From NCBI GenBank assembly GCA_016490735.1, contig JAEMWC010001102.1, forward strand, positions 45,001-109,000: DNA of 64,000 nucleotides, read 5' to 3'. Each line of letters begins with the position of its first letter. Within the stretch, counting starts at the first letter, position 1. Below the pieces are notes generated by a model, which made no database searches, was not told the origin of the DNA, and saw nothing but the letters and a program-made list of their open reading frames with translations. Origin of the DNA: Pachyseris speciosa (taxonomy: Eukaryota; Cnidaria; Anthozoa; Scleractinia; Pachyseridae). The position numbers and the translations under genes are program-made. Positions 45,711 to 57,230 of this stretch are shown here, in pieces.

Positions 45711-45999
45711 AGTAACTCCAATTGTGAGTTATACCAGCAGCCGTTTGGAATGAAAATATAATTTTCCAGTGTTTATAAGAAACGATAAAGCTAAGGGATG
45801 TAAATTATACAACTTCTGCGGCAATTGCAATAGAAAGGATACCTTTTTCATGCCGTTCAATGTTCAGTGGCGATGAACTGGCAAGCTCGGCCCTGAAAAA
45901 TTCACGGCCACTGACGTTTTTAGCGTTTTTCAGGTCGCTTTAGTACCAGCTCGTTTTTTTTGCGAAGAAAACGTTAACATTTTGCAATAAAATACATAT

Positions 46000-46625
46000 C
46001 TTTTGAAGATATTGTGTGCACTTTATTTATCGACAGACACTTTGTGGTCCAGCATTTGTTCCCTTTTTATAGACATTTTGTTGGGATTTTGTGTTCTGGC
46101 GTTTCATCCTGGTTTGTTTCCCTCTGTCTTTTACAGAGAAAATATGAAGATTTTGCTGAGATTTCATATGGTACTCCTTGTATATTTTACAAACATTACA
46201 CCCACTTTTTATTAACATTGTGTGCTTTTTATTTGTGTACATTTTATTAACATTTCATGCAGTTATTTTGGTTCGATTTTTAGGAAGATTTTATGGACAT
46301 TTTATGTTCTTTATTTTACAGAGTTTTTTCCTAGAGTTTTTTTTACAGAGAATACGTTGAGATTTTACAAGCATTTTTACAAAGTTTATGAAATCTCTGT
46401 AAATTTTGCTTACAATTTACACAGAAAACATTGAGATTTCACAGACATTTAATGGGGTCTGGACGCGTAAAATTCGGTCGAATCTACAGACATTTTATAG
46501 GGTTCATAAAATCTCTGTAAGTGTGCACGTTTACAGACATTGCAATTTACAAAGGAAATGTATACATTTTACAGAGATTTGACAAACTTTTTTGAAGTCT
46601 GTAAATGGTTCAAGTTTTCCAGTGC
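46000..46625. repeat. Second degenerate TTTACAGA tract
   Basis: Drifting words such as TTTTACAGAGA, ACAGACATTTTAT and AAAATCTCTGTAA recur at irregular spacing, becoming more regular towards the right. It ends in GTTCAAGTTTTCCAGTG, complementary to the start of the tract at 34956. No coding capacity. Confidence 0.5.
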
Positions 46626-46737
46626 TGTATTGTTTTCTTGTAATGTTTTGAGGTTTTTGAACCACAGTCAATTCCTGTTGACTGCTCTAAACATAAAATA
46701 TTGGCGCAAGGAAAGCCATGCGAAGTTGCTCAATACC

Positions 46738-46937
46738 AGTGTGGGACGTTAAAGAACCCACGCACTGTTCGAAAAGAGTAGGGGACGTAGTGCCCGGTGT
46801 GGTGGTCTACCTCTACTAGAATGTGGTTATGGGGGAGGGATTTGCAGTTACGGGCCTACAGAAATAGGCTATAAATCACAAAAAAAAAAAAATTAATAAT
46901 AATAATAATAATAATAATAACAATAATAATAATAATC
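46738..46937 (+). mobile_element. SINE core and tail, head replaced
   Basis: GTGGGACGTTAAAGAACCCA and AAAAGAGTAGGGGACGTAGT match the core of the SINE at 28415-28806. No tRNA head precedes it: the left neighbour is the TTCCTGTTGACTGCTC repeat. The tail is (AAT)n at 46893-46935. Confidence 0.75.
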
Positions 46938-47400
46938 GTGCAGCTCCGCTTTTAGGCTTTGCTAAATCTATATATTATTGCAGAATACTTAAATAAATTA
47001 ATATAGACGTTTCTACATGAGGGTTAATACATTAACTTAGCTTGGAAAGACCTAACTGATTCTGCACAGACAGGCATCACTAGGCAGGCTGTTCCAGAGG
47101 GGAATTACCCTTGGGAAGAAAGAATGCTTGTATTCATTTGAATTTGCAAATATGTGCATAAACTTGTAAGGATGATTAGCTCGAGGTCTAAAATATGAAA
47201 GCTGAACAGAATTAGGAAGAGGTATATGAACTAAGTTGTTAACAACTTTATACATCATAGTTACCGAGTCTACATTTCTACGTTTTTCTAAACTATCCCA
47301 ACCCAAAGAGTATGTCATACATCAGAGCACACAAACCTGGCAGCAGCACGTGCTGTTCATTACCAGTAAAAAATAATAATCGTGGAGCTCCGCTTTTAGG
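46938..47400 (-). mobile_element. CR1/L2-like LINE 3' fragment
   Basis: On the minus strand, 47318-47052 encodes LGWDSLEKRRNVDSVTMMYK, then a central part, then HSFFPRVIPLWNSLPSDA. This is the conserved C-terminal zone of CR1/L2 polymerases. Its 3' side leads to ATATATAGATTTAGC and CCTAAAAGCGGAGCTGCACG, a motif seen six times in the window. Confidence 0.8.
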
Positions 47401-48820
47401 CTTGGCTAAATCTATATATTAATTCTACAGTTCTAATATTGGAATTCGCGATTATTGATCGTGTCTCACAGCCTAACTGACAGCAATTAATCGCAAGCTA
47501 GTTGCCGAATTCGGTAACTAGAAAATATTGAAAACAAATTGGTCAGGGCCGATTTGACCCAGAAATATTTCAGTGTTGAGCACTGCTGTCCACGCGGGAC
47601 ATGCTGTGATATAAATATTTTACAAATGAACCTTTGTGGTGATTACATTTCTCTTGAGTTTCCTTTTATAGGATTAGTCAGTTCGGGAATTCAACGAGGC
47701 GACAACGCGAGCGCTGAGTTCAAGTATTCATCCAAAGCTTATCATAACAACAAAGCAGCGCGATCGATGTGAAACTCTTATAAAGTTATGAAAACCACAA
47801 TATAAGCTCTGATCTACGAGGCTCCTTTCCTAAATCTCTTAAATTTTCTCTAATCCATTTCCAAACGGCCAAAGGCCAGATGGATATTATTTAGTTAGAC
47901 TTACACCGACTACAACCTGAAATTGACAAGATGGCAAAAATTGAAATCAGTTGAAAGCCCGTTTGAATTGCTCGCAGCCGAACGATTCTTTCGTCTCGAT
48001 TCTTTGATGGTGAAAGTGGTTATTTTGCAATCGGAATGCTCGCATTTAACGAAATCACAACAATAAATTATTATAGAAGACATGTAGCTTTCTAACAAAT
48101 CGTATTTTAATCGTAAAAAGCAACGTTAAGAACTCGAGAAAACCTCGATCCCTTTTCGGTACGCTGTCGGTCTTACTTCGGCTTCTGAAAGTCGGACCTA
48201 CTTACTTACATAGACCGTGACATAGAGGCTGCTGGCTTTAAGCTAGTAACCACAAAAACAGATACCTTGCATAGAGTGTATTCTTTTCCAGCACTTTGTC
48301 GATTTTGGTTTTATCGTCTTCTCTGTCCCACGTGAAGACATTGTAAACATCCAAAGCTTCGCCAGCTTCGTCGCCGATCACAGTTAGAATGGTTGCTACA
48401 AATGCACACTAACTTGATATTCCTTTCTGAACATTACAGTAGCCAGCTCGTAATTTGTCCACTTTTGCTTAAATCGCTTTCACGATTCTGTGAAGAATTC
48501 ACTTTTAAGAGCTACAATGGATCCAGTGGATTGAACAATTGACGTCCCGCCATTTCTGAAAACCACGGCGTGAACTTCAGCTCTGGACCATGTAGTGGTC
48601 CTCAAGGCTTAAGACACCGGGTAAACTCAAGAAAACACCTTTAATAACTACAACGTGTTACATATGGCTTACAACACGGAGAACGTATCCGAAGCGTCAC
48701 TTTCCAAACCCGCAATATAATAAGTCTTCGGAATAACAATAATCAACTGGATACTTCATTAATACTGTCACAGCTTCCAGTGTTTTAATTGGTTGCCCCT
48801 TGGCCTGTCCCGAGTGTGCT
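47401..48820. other. Non-coding stretch, nothing recognised
   Basis: No domain-bearing frame. A GGAGCTCCGCTTTTAGGC motif copy lies at 47382-47420. Confidence 0.3.
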
Positions 48821-49330
48821 CGGCAATTTTTGGGCAACTTTTGGCGTTTGGAGCAACTTTCTGAGGTTCTAGCAACCTCGAGCAAGTTTTACCTTTCTGA
48901 GCAACTTTTGTGCAAAATTAGGTTTACAATACATATCAAGCTCGAAACTGTGAACAATTTGATAGAAAACGTCAATTTATGCGAATTTATTGAACGTTTT
49001 GTACAAATAACCTGTCACTTGATATCGATTCGCAGGCCTGTTGCAATCCTTATCTAATATTCTAAAGGATAATCAGTTAAAAGTAGGCACAGGTTTAAAG
49101 AAGGCCGTTTTTATCACATAATTTACTTGTAATGAACTGAAAAGGATGGTGATTTGCCAAACAGAAGAAGCCGCCTTTAATATTTATCTTTCTAATGATC
49201 TGCTTTGTATTGGATGTTACAACTACGGATTCCGAACAATGGGAAGGGGAGTTCGGCTCTCTTAAACAGGCTGTGTTAACAAAAACAGAAAGTGAGAAAA
49301 GTAGCAAGTGACTCAAGAGTATCCTTGCTT

Positions 49331-49547
49331 CAAATGGACCCTTTGCAGCTGGTCAGTCACGTGGTACAAAACCGCCATGCTGGGACGCAAGCAACTTACT
49401 GGGGCAAGATAAAAAAAAGAGCTTACATCATTTGACATGGTTATTTTTCTTTGTTTATCTCGTTCCAGTGCATTGCTTCCGTCCCAGCATGGCATCTTTT
49501 GTGCCAGGTGACTGATCAGCTTCAAAGGGCCCATTTCATTCATCTCT
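49331..49547. mobile_element. Hairpin MITE 3' of the sulfotransferase gene
   Basis: Arms of about 60 bases: TGGACCCTTTGCAGCTGGTC to CCATGCTGGGACGCAAGCAA on the left, and TTGCTTCCGTCCCAGCATGG to CAGCTTCAAAGGGCCCA on the right. The unpaired centre is about 90 bases. Confidence 0.75.
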
Positions 49548-49781
49548 TGAAAGCTAAGTTTCAAGCTATTTTGTTTGACCTATATTAGCAGCTATTGAGA
49601 AGGACAAAAAATAAAGCTTTCAATTAACGTTTGCATAAAAAATATCAAGTACTTTAGATTGCAACTTTTCAAATTTAGGTAGCAACTTTTTGGATTTTTT
49701 GGCAACTTTTTAGCAGCTTTTTAGCATTCCAGTGAGCAACTTTTCAGCACTTTTCAGACTTTCTATTCGGTAGTCAAGGTT

Positions 49782-51523
49782 TTAATCGTATACTTCAGAT
49801 GAGTTTCCAAGTAAACTTTTCAAGGGTCCTGGAAATGGATAACCGAACATTTCAAAGTCACTCCTGAAAGCCTCTCCCAGTCTATAAATAACTTCACGAG
49901 GGACCTCTGAGTAAAACCTCCTAAAATCGCTGGAACTATTTGATGGATTAGTCAACCCAATGGCCACGCTGTTATTGCCAAATTGTTCTTTTTTCAAAAT
50001 GTAAGCGGCGTCCTCCTCCAGAGTTTCAAAATGGCCGATAAAATCAAAATCGAAAGCACACGGATGGCAAAGCTGTTGTACTTGGTTCCAGTGCTCATCA
50101 TGCGTTAAGGGGTGAGAATTCGATAAAATGAACCTTAGAAATTCAGTAAACGTGAAATTATTATTGTCCCTGTGAGCCACCTTCACATCCTGGGGTCTAA
50201 TAGCTTTCACGATTGTTCTGCGGTGTTCCTTGTAATCTTCTCTGTTTTCGCTTTTGAGAAATTTATCTTTGTAGGCAGAGAGTAAACGGTGAAATGGCTC
50301 ACGAACAAACAAAAACTTGAAATGCGTCGCTGTTCGATTAGATAAGTCTGTTGAGTTGTACTGGCCCAGGAATCTCCAGTTTTTCGGATTGTGAATTTCT
50401 GCCATACTTAAACTCTTTACTGCATTGTTATTTCTCAGTCTCAACAGAGTCACTTTCCAAGAAGTGCATGCCACTTTGGGAACATAACAGTAAATGATCT
50501 TGAAATCACCGTCGACTAGAAAGTTTCCAAGTTTTCCTTTTTTTTTGTTCAAGGGCAGCTTTTGACCAGCAGGTTGTTGGCAATAATTTTTCAGTTGCCG
50601 TTTCCTCATTTCTTGTCTTTCCTCTACTCGCTTGGCGATTTCTTCAGCTGATTCAGCAGATATTGACTGCAATTTGAAAGAGTGATTCAATGTTGTTTTT
50701 TGGACGTTAAGCATTAAAATTATCAACCACTACCTCAAGATATCAGATTTCGAGGATCTATAGTGGTTTCTTTTAATGAGTTTAGCCAATTGTATGTGTG
50801 TGGGAAAAAAAAAGAGAAATAATCAAAGCCTTTTCCTTTGTTAAATGCTACACTTTTCAGCGCTGTTGAGGCTCTTCAGGCATAGCTAGCTCATAAATAC
50901 TTACCAGTTTGCCAGTAGAAGACTCCAAGGGGTCGTGCAGCCAAACTACGAACAGGGAAAAATTGTGCTTGTTAATTTTTTTATTATGTTTTCATAGTAT
51001 ACCTAACTGGAATATGTTAAGATCTAAAATGCGTTTTCTATACAGACTGAAACGGCAGCAAGTTTTAAAGGGGACTCTCTCTTTCTCCCTCAGCGAGGTT
51101 CAGATTGTGCCCTTTGAGCGATCGAGGTTTGGACCCGAAATGGGTTTTACGGGCAACAAGCGAATTGTAATTGTTGATATTTTGACTAATCTTCAAGGGC
51201 ATAGACAGTATGTTTGTGTGTATGAATGGATGGAAAGATGGATGCACGGATGGACGGACGGATGGATGGATGGATGGATGGGTCGATGAACGGACGGATA
51301 CATGGATGGGTGGATAGATGGACGGATGGATGGATGGACGGATGGGTGGATGGATGGGTGAATGGATGGATAAATTGGTGGATGCACTAAAACCTGTGAA
51401 AAAATGTTACCACTTGGACTTACATTTACTGATTTCCAGCGAGTATAGCTGCAACCAAATATCAATTACTGCAAACAATAACGAAGCAGCAAGTGCGAGC
51501 TGAATACGACGTTTCCACCGCAT
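49782..51523 (-). CDS. CHST: Carbohydrate sulfotransferase (CHST8-14 type), complete, 3 exons
   Basis: Exon 1 is 51523-51424 (start ATG, 33 codons plus 1 nt), exon 2 50945-50905 (41 nt), exon 3 50666-49782 (294 codons plus stop). All introns are GT-AG and phases close. The 341-residue product is near the usual 340-420 for the family. Such enzymes move sulfate from PAPS to chondroitin, dermatan or N-glycan sugars in the Golgi lumen. Seen: basic start MRWKRRIQ, signal anchor [18 protein letters not shown] (residues 9-26), a charged stem, the 5'-phosphosulfate-binding motif PKVACTSWK (110-118), the 3'-phosphate-binding [12 protein letters not shown] (168-179), a conserved C-terminal [10 protein letters not shown], and several N-glycosylation sites (NST, NRT, NFT, NSS). 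Acceptor sugar cannot be told. A partial paralogue lies 23 kb to the left in the same orientation. The 5' flank holds a GATG minisatellite in intron 1 and a Kolobok-like element 300 bp upstream of the start. Confidence 0.93.
51222..51380. repeat. (GATG)n-type minisatellite in CHST intron 1
   Basis: About 40 variant tetramers (GATG, GACG, GGTG). The corresponding intron of the truncated paralogue has only a short version (GCATGGATGGGTCGATGGAT at 27744), so the array expanded after duplication. Confidence 0.9.
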
Positions 51524-51830
51524 GTTATGATAGTGCTTTGCGTGCACACCTGACTAGCTGACTGGCAGCGACAGTTGAGATCCCTCCAAAGGCCAAAATC
51601 GAAATGCCCTTTCCACTAGATTTCCCTCTGATGTAAAACTGTGAAAAAAGCAACAAAAAGAAGACGACAAGTAGGATATGCTGGGTGCTACCTGGGACAA
51701 TACAGCCGTAATCCGCGTAATGTTTAAGTTAATACTGACACTAGGTAAGGAGAATCTGGAGATAATTTCTTTACCGTGTTTCTCTAAGCCTTACCCGGTT
51801 TTAACAATCAATCAAATAAATGTATATTAA

Positions 51831-52711
51831 AGGGACACTGTCATCTTTGCGCATGCGCTGGCTTTTGAAATCCAAACCATTCTCGTCCCCAGAGCCTCCG
51901 TTTCTTTTGGTCACGTGGTCGGAGAGCTACAGCCAAAATGGCGTCGACCGTAGAGAGCGGTGTTTGAGCACTCAGCGCGAAAATGGTCATTCAGTCTCCT
52001 CAAGAGAACAAAGCAAAGGGAGTCAAAATGCATCAACGCATCAACAACGAGGAAAAAGGTTTCCAAGGCTTGAATTCATGAGAAATTCCATGTACACAGC
52101 AGTGGTGCTGTAATCGATCGAAGTGTGTTAGCCGGTGAAGTTAATAATGCAGCGATTCCATCTTCGCGATTCATTTGTAGTCGCTAGGATGTCAGAGACT
52201 ATCACATCATCGTTTGCTGATAAACGTTTAATATCGTCGCTTTAAAATTTGTATTTAGCGTAGTATTTTGAAGAAAAACCTGTATTTATACCGAGATTTA
52301 TAGTTGACAGGCACTGCATGCGCACTGGTTGTGTTTACTTGGGTCACATTTACCGTCATTTGACTTCAAGGTCGTCGCTCGCAAATAATTTACTCCCTTT
52401 CAGCTTTGAAAGGGCATATTAAGATCGGCAATATGTTGAGGTATATGGAGAGAAAAAATATATATTTGAGAGGTGAAGGCTTGTTCAACCGACAGTGTTT
52501 GTCACACTTCACTGAACTCGACTGTCAGGACTTTTGGCTTCTTTTACATTTCTTGGATTTCAAATATTCGTTTACAGATAACTGTACATTCTATTAGCCT
52601 CATAACGGCTTATTTAATGTACACTTTTAAAGAAAAACAACATATCAACGCGTTCTGGAAAATCTCTCCGTGTGAGAAATGCTGCGCATGTCAGTCCATG
52701 ACAGTGTCCCT
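51831..52711. mobile_element. Kolobok-like non-autonomous element 1, 881 bp
   Basis: Ends AGGGACACTGTCATC and CATGACAGTGTCCCT; left flank TTAA (51827-51830), right flank TTTA (one change). A TGCGCATGCGC-like word lies just inside each end. The interior frames show no transposase. It lies in the 5' flank of the CHST gene and is absent from the paralogue's flank. Confidence 0.78.
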
Positions 52712-52715
52712 TTTA

Positions 52716-53690
52716 GGCACATCTTAGTGCCAGTAACATGACAGCCATCGATCCAATAACTTTATGAGAGCTCCATATAATGAATCAAAACGTTTAGTAA
52801 CATTACCAGATAGCATGACAGGGCACAAATACCTTCCACTGTAAGTATTGTGATTGTGTCACGCTGAAATTCTATTGTTGTCGTTGAGGAAGGCGACAAG
52901 ATCTAATATTCTCCGGTTCTTATCACTCAGGTCTTGTTTCTGGAAAATGTGCTGTGTGCTATTGAACCTTAAAGAACATTCCTTATTTCAGCAAGAAAAA
53001 AAGTGTCTTACTTCATCTAAAAACCAAAGCAATCCGTTCACGGTGCAAAATGTAACGTTAAGATACAATATTTCAACTCTATTCGAAAGAAGATTTATTA
53101 CTTATTTACCAATACAGTAACCCCTCCAGATGAGGATTGTCAGCCGGTGTGGTCAGCAAAAAAAACAAACAAACAAAAAAACTTACAGGAATGGGGTTAT
53201 CTAAATAACTAATTTGTGGGTGATTTTAGACACCGAAAAGTCCAAGTTTAAACGCTAACACAAAGACCCCACCCTAAAACAAGATTGAACTCATCGCGAA
53301 GCCGGTTATTTTAAAATTCTATATAGAAACGCGGAGAAATAAATAAAACATCAAAAGTAACAGAAGAGACCATCAGCCGCGCGTGCAAATTAGGACAACC
53401 AGAAACGAGGCAATTCGCTTCTCAGGGAGAGCTCATGTTCTTTAACCCAAGACACACAAACAGTACACCAATCCACCAAAGTTTCGCTCCAATATATAGA
53501 TTTAGCCAAGCCTAAAAGCGGAGCTCCACGATTATTATTTTTTTTACTGGTATTGAGCAACACCGCATCGCTTTCCTTGCGCCAATATTTTATGTTTAGA
53601 GCAGTCAACAGGAATTGACCGCGGTTCAAAAACCTCAAAACATTACAAGAAAACAATACAGTCGACGCGTGTGTTCAGTTCGAAAACAAA
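52716..53690. other. Non-coding stretch with repeat scraps
   Basis: To about 52810 it is the duplicated CHST 5' flank (shared with 28310-28375). 53490-53660 carries CCTAAAAGCGGAGCTCCACG and GTCAACAGGAATTGACCGCG, scraps of the recurring repeat that also borders families 1 and 2. The rest is unassigned. Confidence 0.4.
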
Positions 53691-53781
53691 TTCAACAATC
53701 AAAGAACGATCAAATATTTTCATCCAACATCGTTGGACGAGCATGTTTGACGGTTAGCCACCTCTCATAATAGTGCATTAA

Positions 53782-54731
53782 AGGGACTATGTCAGCTGGG
53801 ACACATGCGCAGTAGGGACCGACTGGCACTAATTTGCATACAGCTCATCACAACAGACTCGCCCGGACGCCAGCCATTGTTTCCTACGTGCCGACAACAC
53901 TTTCATACAACGCGGAGAGAAGAATTTACGTGCCTGTTTTTTCGAAATCATGGAAATTGTCGTTGCTGTCGTCGAAAGCGAGTCTATTGTGGTGAGTCTA
54001 GCCTGTTTATTCACCTTGTATGTTGTCTCACGTGAATACTGCTGTCATTTTCTCTCGGATCGATTGCGTCAAACAACTTTTGATGACAGTGACTTCCTTG
54101 TTTCCCTTTGGTTTTTAGACCGATCCTTGCATCTACAAGAATACTTGTTCTCGAAAAACTACCTCAAAAACCAATGGTTTCCCCTGTAAAACTGCAAAGT
54201 GCATTGCACCAATTTATGTACTTGTGGCACTAAGAAATTAAAGTCATGTTAAAACAAACCGCTAAGCTTGAATGTCTTATTAAATGCAAAGCATCGAAAA
54301 AGATGGCCCGCGAACTTGGGATCGGTGGAATAACCGCACTTTAATTTCGCCGATACCCAAGAAGAATAAATTAAACAATCCAGACAAAGCCTCTGATTTC
54401 CACGTTCCCAAACTTTGCGTCTGACGGCGTTGCTGTCGTAAATTCTCTTTCGTCCGCTGCCAGCACGACGACCGCCGCTAGTAGACATCACAATTCCACG
54501 AAAATAATTCTTCCAAAGCCAAATCTCAAAAAAATATTGCTACAAAATCCGTCTATATTTCCCTAAGACTGATTGTAAGCAAAAACTTCCTCAATTTTTC
54601 TCAAGATTAACGCGATTCAAACAGATGAAATCGGCTACTTGGAACCTTCGACAGCATTTGAAAAAGTTGGGCTAACGTTTTCAAAAGTTTTCTGACCAAC
54701 TCGCGCATGCGCGTTGGATGATATAGTCCCT
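53782..54731. mobile_element. Kolobok-like non-autonomous element 2, 950 bp
   Basis: Ends AGGGACTATGTCA and TGATATAGTCCCT, with perfect TTAA on both sides (53778-53781, 54732-54735) and GCGCATGCGC near the right end. On the minus strand 54488-54390 a short frame reads SGGRRAGSGRKRIYD, basic and possibly the start of a lost protein. It is inserted into family 1 copy C between CTCTCATAATAGTGCA and ATGGCTTTCCATG, contiguous in copy B. Confidence 0.82.
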
Positions 54732-54977
54732 TTAAATGGCTTTCCATGTTCATACAAAATTTCGCATTATGAACAAATATTTGATCGTTTAGCCACCCCA
54801 ACAAACAAATCGTGAACAAACGGTAAAAAGCAACCAAATGAGCCGCGTAACGTCGAAAATTTCAGCAGTAATACGTAAAAATCATTTTTTGGACTCACTT
54901 AGTCCCGTGTTTGGTCAAACATTGTTTTGCGTTTAGTCACCAAAAGTTATGTTTGACGTTATGTTTGACGAACACAA

Positions 54978-55380
54978 TACCGTCGATTGCATGTACCCGT
55001 GAGCGCACGCGCCCAAAACAAGTTTTCACGTGATGTCAAACGTCTGCGTTTCAGGTGTCAAACTTTCAAAGTTTTCCCACCCAAATGTGAAGTTCCTTCG
55101 GTATTCTCGTTGTTTAATTCACTGTCAACGCAGTCAAGAAATGTGAGGAAAGTCAGCGAAAATTCTTTCCCTGATATATATTGAAAGTAGGACGCCTTTT
55201 TGGTAATTTCTTACTTTCTTGTTGACTGAAAACATATCCCTGTGAGTAGTGAAACAGTGGCTGAAACTTCACATTTGGGCGGGGAAACTTTAAAGTTTGA
55301 AACCCGAAACGCAGACGTTTGACGTCAACTGAAAACATGTTTTGGGCACGTGCGTTCACGAGTAGATGCAATCGACGGTA
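54978..55380. mobile_element. Palindromic MITE with TACCGTCGATTGCAT ends, 403 bp
   Basis: TACCGTCGATTGCAT at the left and ATGCAATCGACGGTA at the right. Inverted similarity runs for about 150 bp per arm (CACGTGATGTCAAACGTCTG and its mirror, CCCAAATGTGAAG). It is inserted in family 1 copy C after TTTTCATCCA; copy B has the continuous sequence. Confidence 0.78.
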
Positions 55381-56611
55381 ATGGATGAAAATATTACATA
55401 TTTCGTACTAAGTTAACCTTAGACATAAGCTTAAATGTCGTAGAAAAGAGAAAAAGGAAAACAATCCTGATAGTTTGGATAGGTAATCGCATGAGGGCGA
55501 GTAAAATTAAAGATTAATATCACTTGTGCCAGTTTCAGAAAGTTGCTGAAATTGCCCTCGTCGTGCAAAACATAAGTGATACTTACCCTTAATTTTACGA
55601 GGACTCATTGCGATTACGTGTTAATAACATAAGTGCAAACGTTTCTTTCAGTTCTTAAACAGAAGAAACACAGACGTCGAAAAACATGTACAGTCATCCA
55701 AGCGGAGGAAAACCACTCGTTCGCTTGCCAAACAACAAACAAAAAATTTGACTAGCTACTTATTTGTGCCCAAAACGAATAGATTGTTATTTATATTCAG
55801 TCGAGACAAAAATACAAGTTTCATTCCTGAACAAAAGTAACAACGATTAAACCAAATGCTAGGCTTCAATTTATTTAAGTTACCTGTGTTGTCGAGCTTT
55901 CTACCACTTGAAAATACGCATCGATCCACTATAGTAAAAACACGCATCTACAAAAATAGTAAACGGTTTGTCCAAAGAAAGAACTTCTTTCATTAAGTTT
56001 GCGCTCTTCGTTCCTCCAATTAATGCCGGTGAGTTGTTAAGTGAGCTTTCATGGTGAGCTGCAAGATGCCGCGGTAAAGTGAACAAGCCCTTGAAGCGTT
56101 AAATCATTTTGTTATTCAACCACACAATCCATGCGCCATACAAGTGGATCCAAAATTAAGAATTTCCTGAGAAAAACCTTTTGCTGTTTCATTTTATCAG
56201 TTAAAAATTCACCTTCCGGAATATCTTTTTAGTAGTTCTTGATTTCTATGCCTTTTACGCGAATTAAAAGACAGAAACTGAACTTCGAACAAGATCAAGT
56301 TGTTTTTCTCAAAATGACGAAACCAACTGAATGTGAAATCTCGAGCTGCAGAAAGCGCGCGAAAAATTAAGCCTCGTTTTGGTTTGGGTGTCCCATACCT
56401 TGCTTGACCATGTGATACAATCGAAAACTAGTACCTGGTCAGCGGTCAACTTAAAAAAAATAGCTGACCTCGATGAGGTCTTAACTTGAGCCCGCAATAT
56501 GGTCACGTGATACTGGTCAGCGGATACCTTGTTTTGACAGGTGTCAATTGGCCATAATATGGATGTCCAATATCAAACATGTGCGCTGTAAACTAGCCTG
56601 TCAGTTGGGGT

Positions 56612-56796
56612 ATAGACCCTTTTCATAATGGCACCCGACAAATTATTCTTTTATTCTTATGATAATGAGCTCTACTAGCCTCGTCAGCATGTGCAAAATT
56701 CAATAGAATTTTTTCATTAAAGTGAGGTTAGTAGGGCTAATTAACACATATACAAAAGAATAATTAAAATCGTCCGCCATTATGAAAAAGGTCTAT
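56612..56796. mobile_element. MITE with ATAGACCCTTTTCATAATGG ends, 185 bp
   Basis: Ends ATAGACCCTTTTCATAATGG and CCATTATGAAAAAGGTCTAT are inverted copies; subterminal ATTATTCTTTT and AAAAGAATAATT also mirror. It lies in family 1 copy C. Confidence 0.78.
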
Positions 56797-57230
56797 GGCC
56801 GACATTTCACATCACATACAAGGAAGGGCGGACGTACGTACGGTGACCGAAACCAAATTTTCTCGAATAGATGGGTTACCATATTTTGTTAACCATGGTG
56901 CTCCGCTATTATTGTCACCTCGAACACACCTTATTATTCGAACGCTGTTAAATTTTAGTTCTGATTTAGTCGTTCCTTTAACAAATTAATGAGTATTCAG
57001 GTAAAGATTCCTTTGGGGGAGCTCAATCTATACATAACATTCGTACTGAATACTTTGATCAAGATTATTTACTAGTGTGCCATTAGGTAAAACTGTTGAT
57101 ATAATTTTGGATAGGATCTACAAGAAGAAACTTCTAACTGTTACTACCTCACTGAAGACTAGCACTTTGAAAAATCAAGTTTGGATTCTTGTCACAAATG
57201 ATCCGCTTTCGATTCAGTCTTAATATACAG

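Larger units (their letters stand above)
53690..56912 (-). repeat. Long interspersed repeat family 1, copy C (inverted), with three insertions
   Basis: Read on the minus strand it follows copy B from ACCATGGTTAACAAAATATG at about 56900 to the TGTTTGA-palindrome zone near 53700. Three elements interrupt it: 56612-56796, 54978-55380 and 53782-54731. The 60-codon block is open here too (56086-55901). Copy B gives the uninterrupted sequence at the last two sites. Confidence 0.75.

Noticed and set aside
48830..49760. LTRs of a small retrotransposon
   Set aside because: The two AGCAACTTTT clusters are only word-similar; no TG...CA ends, primer-binding site or coding sequence lies between them.
51193..51465. 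Frame rich in HPSI repeats
   Set aside because: Translation of the GATG-type minisatellite in CHST intron 1.
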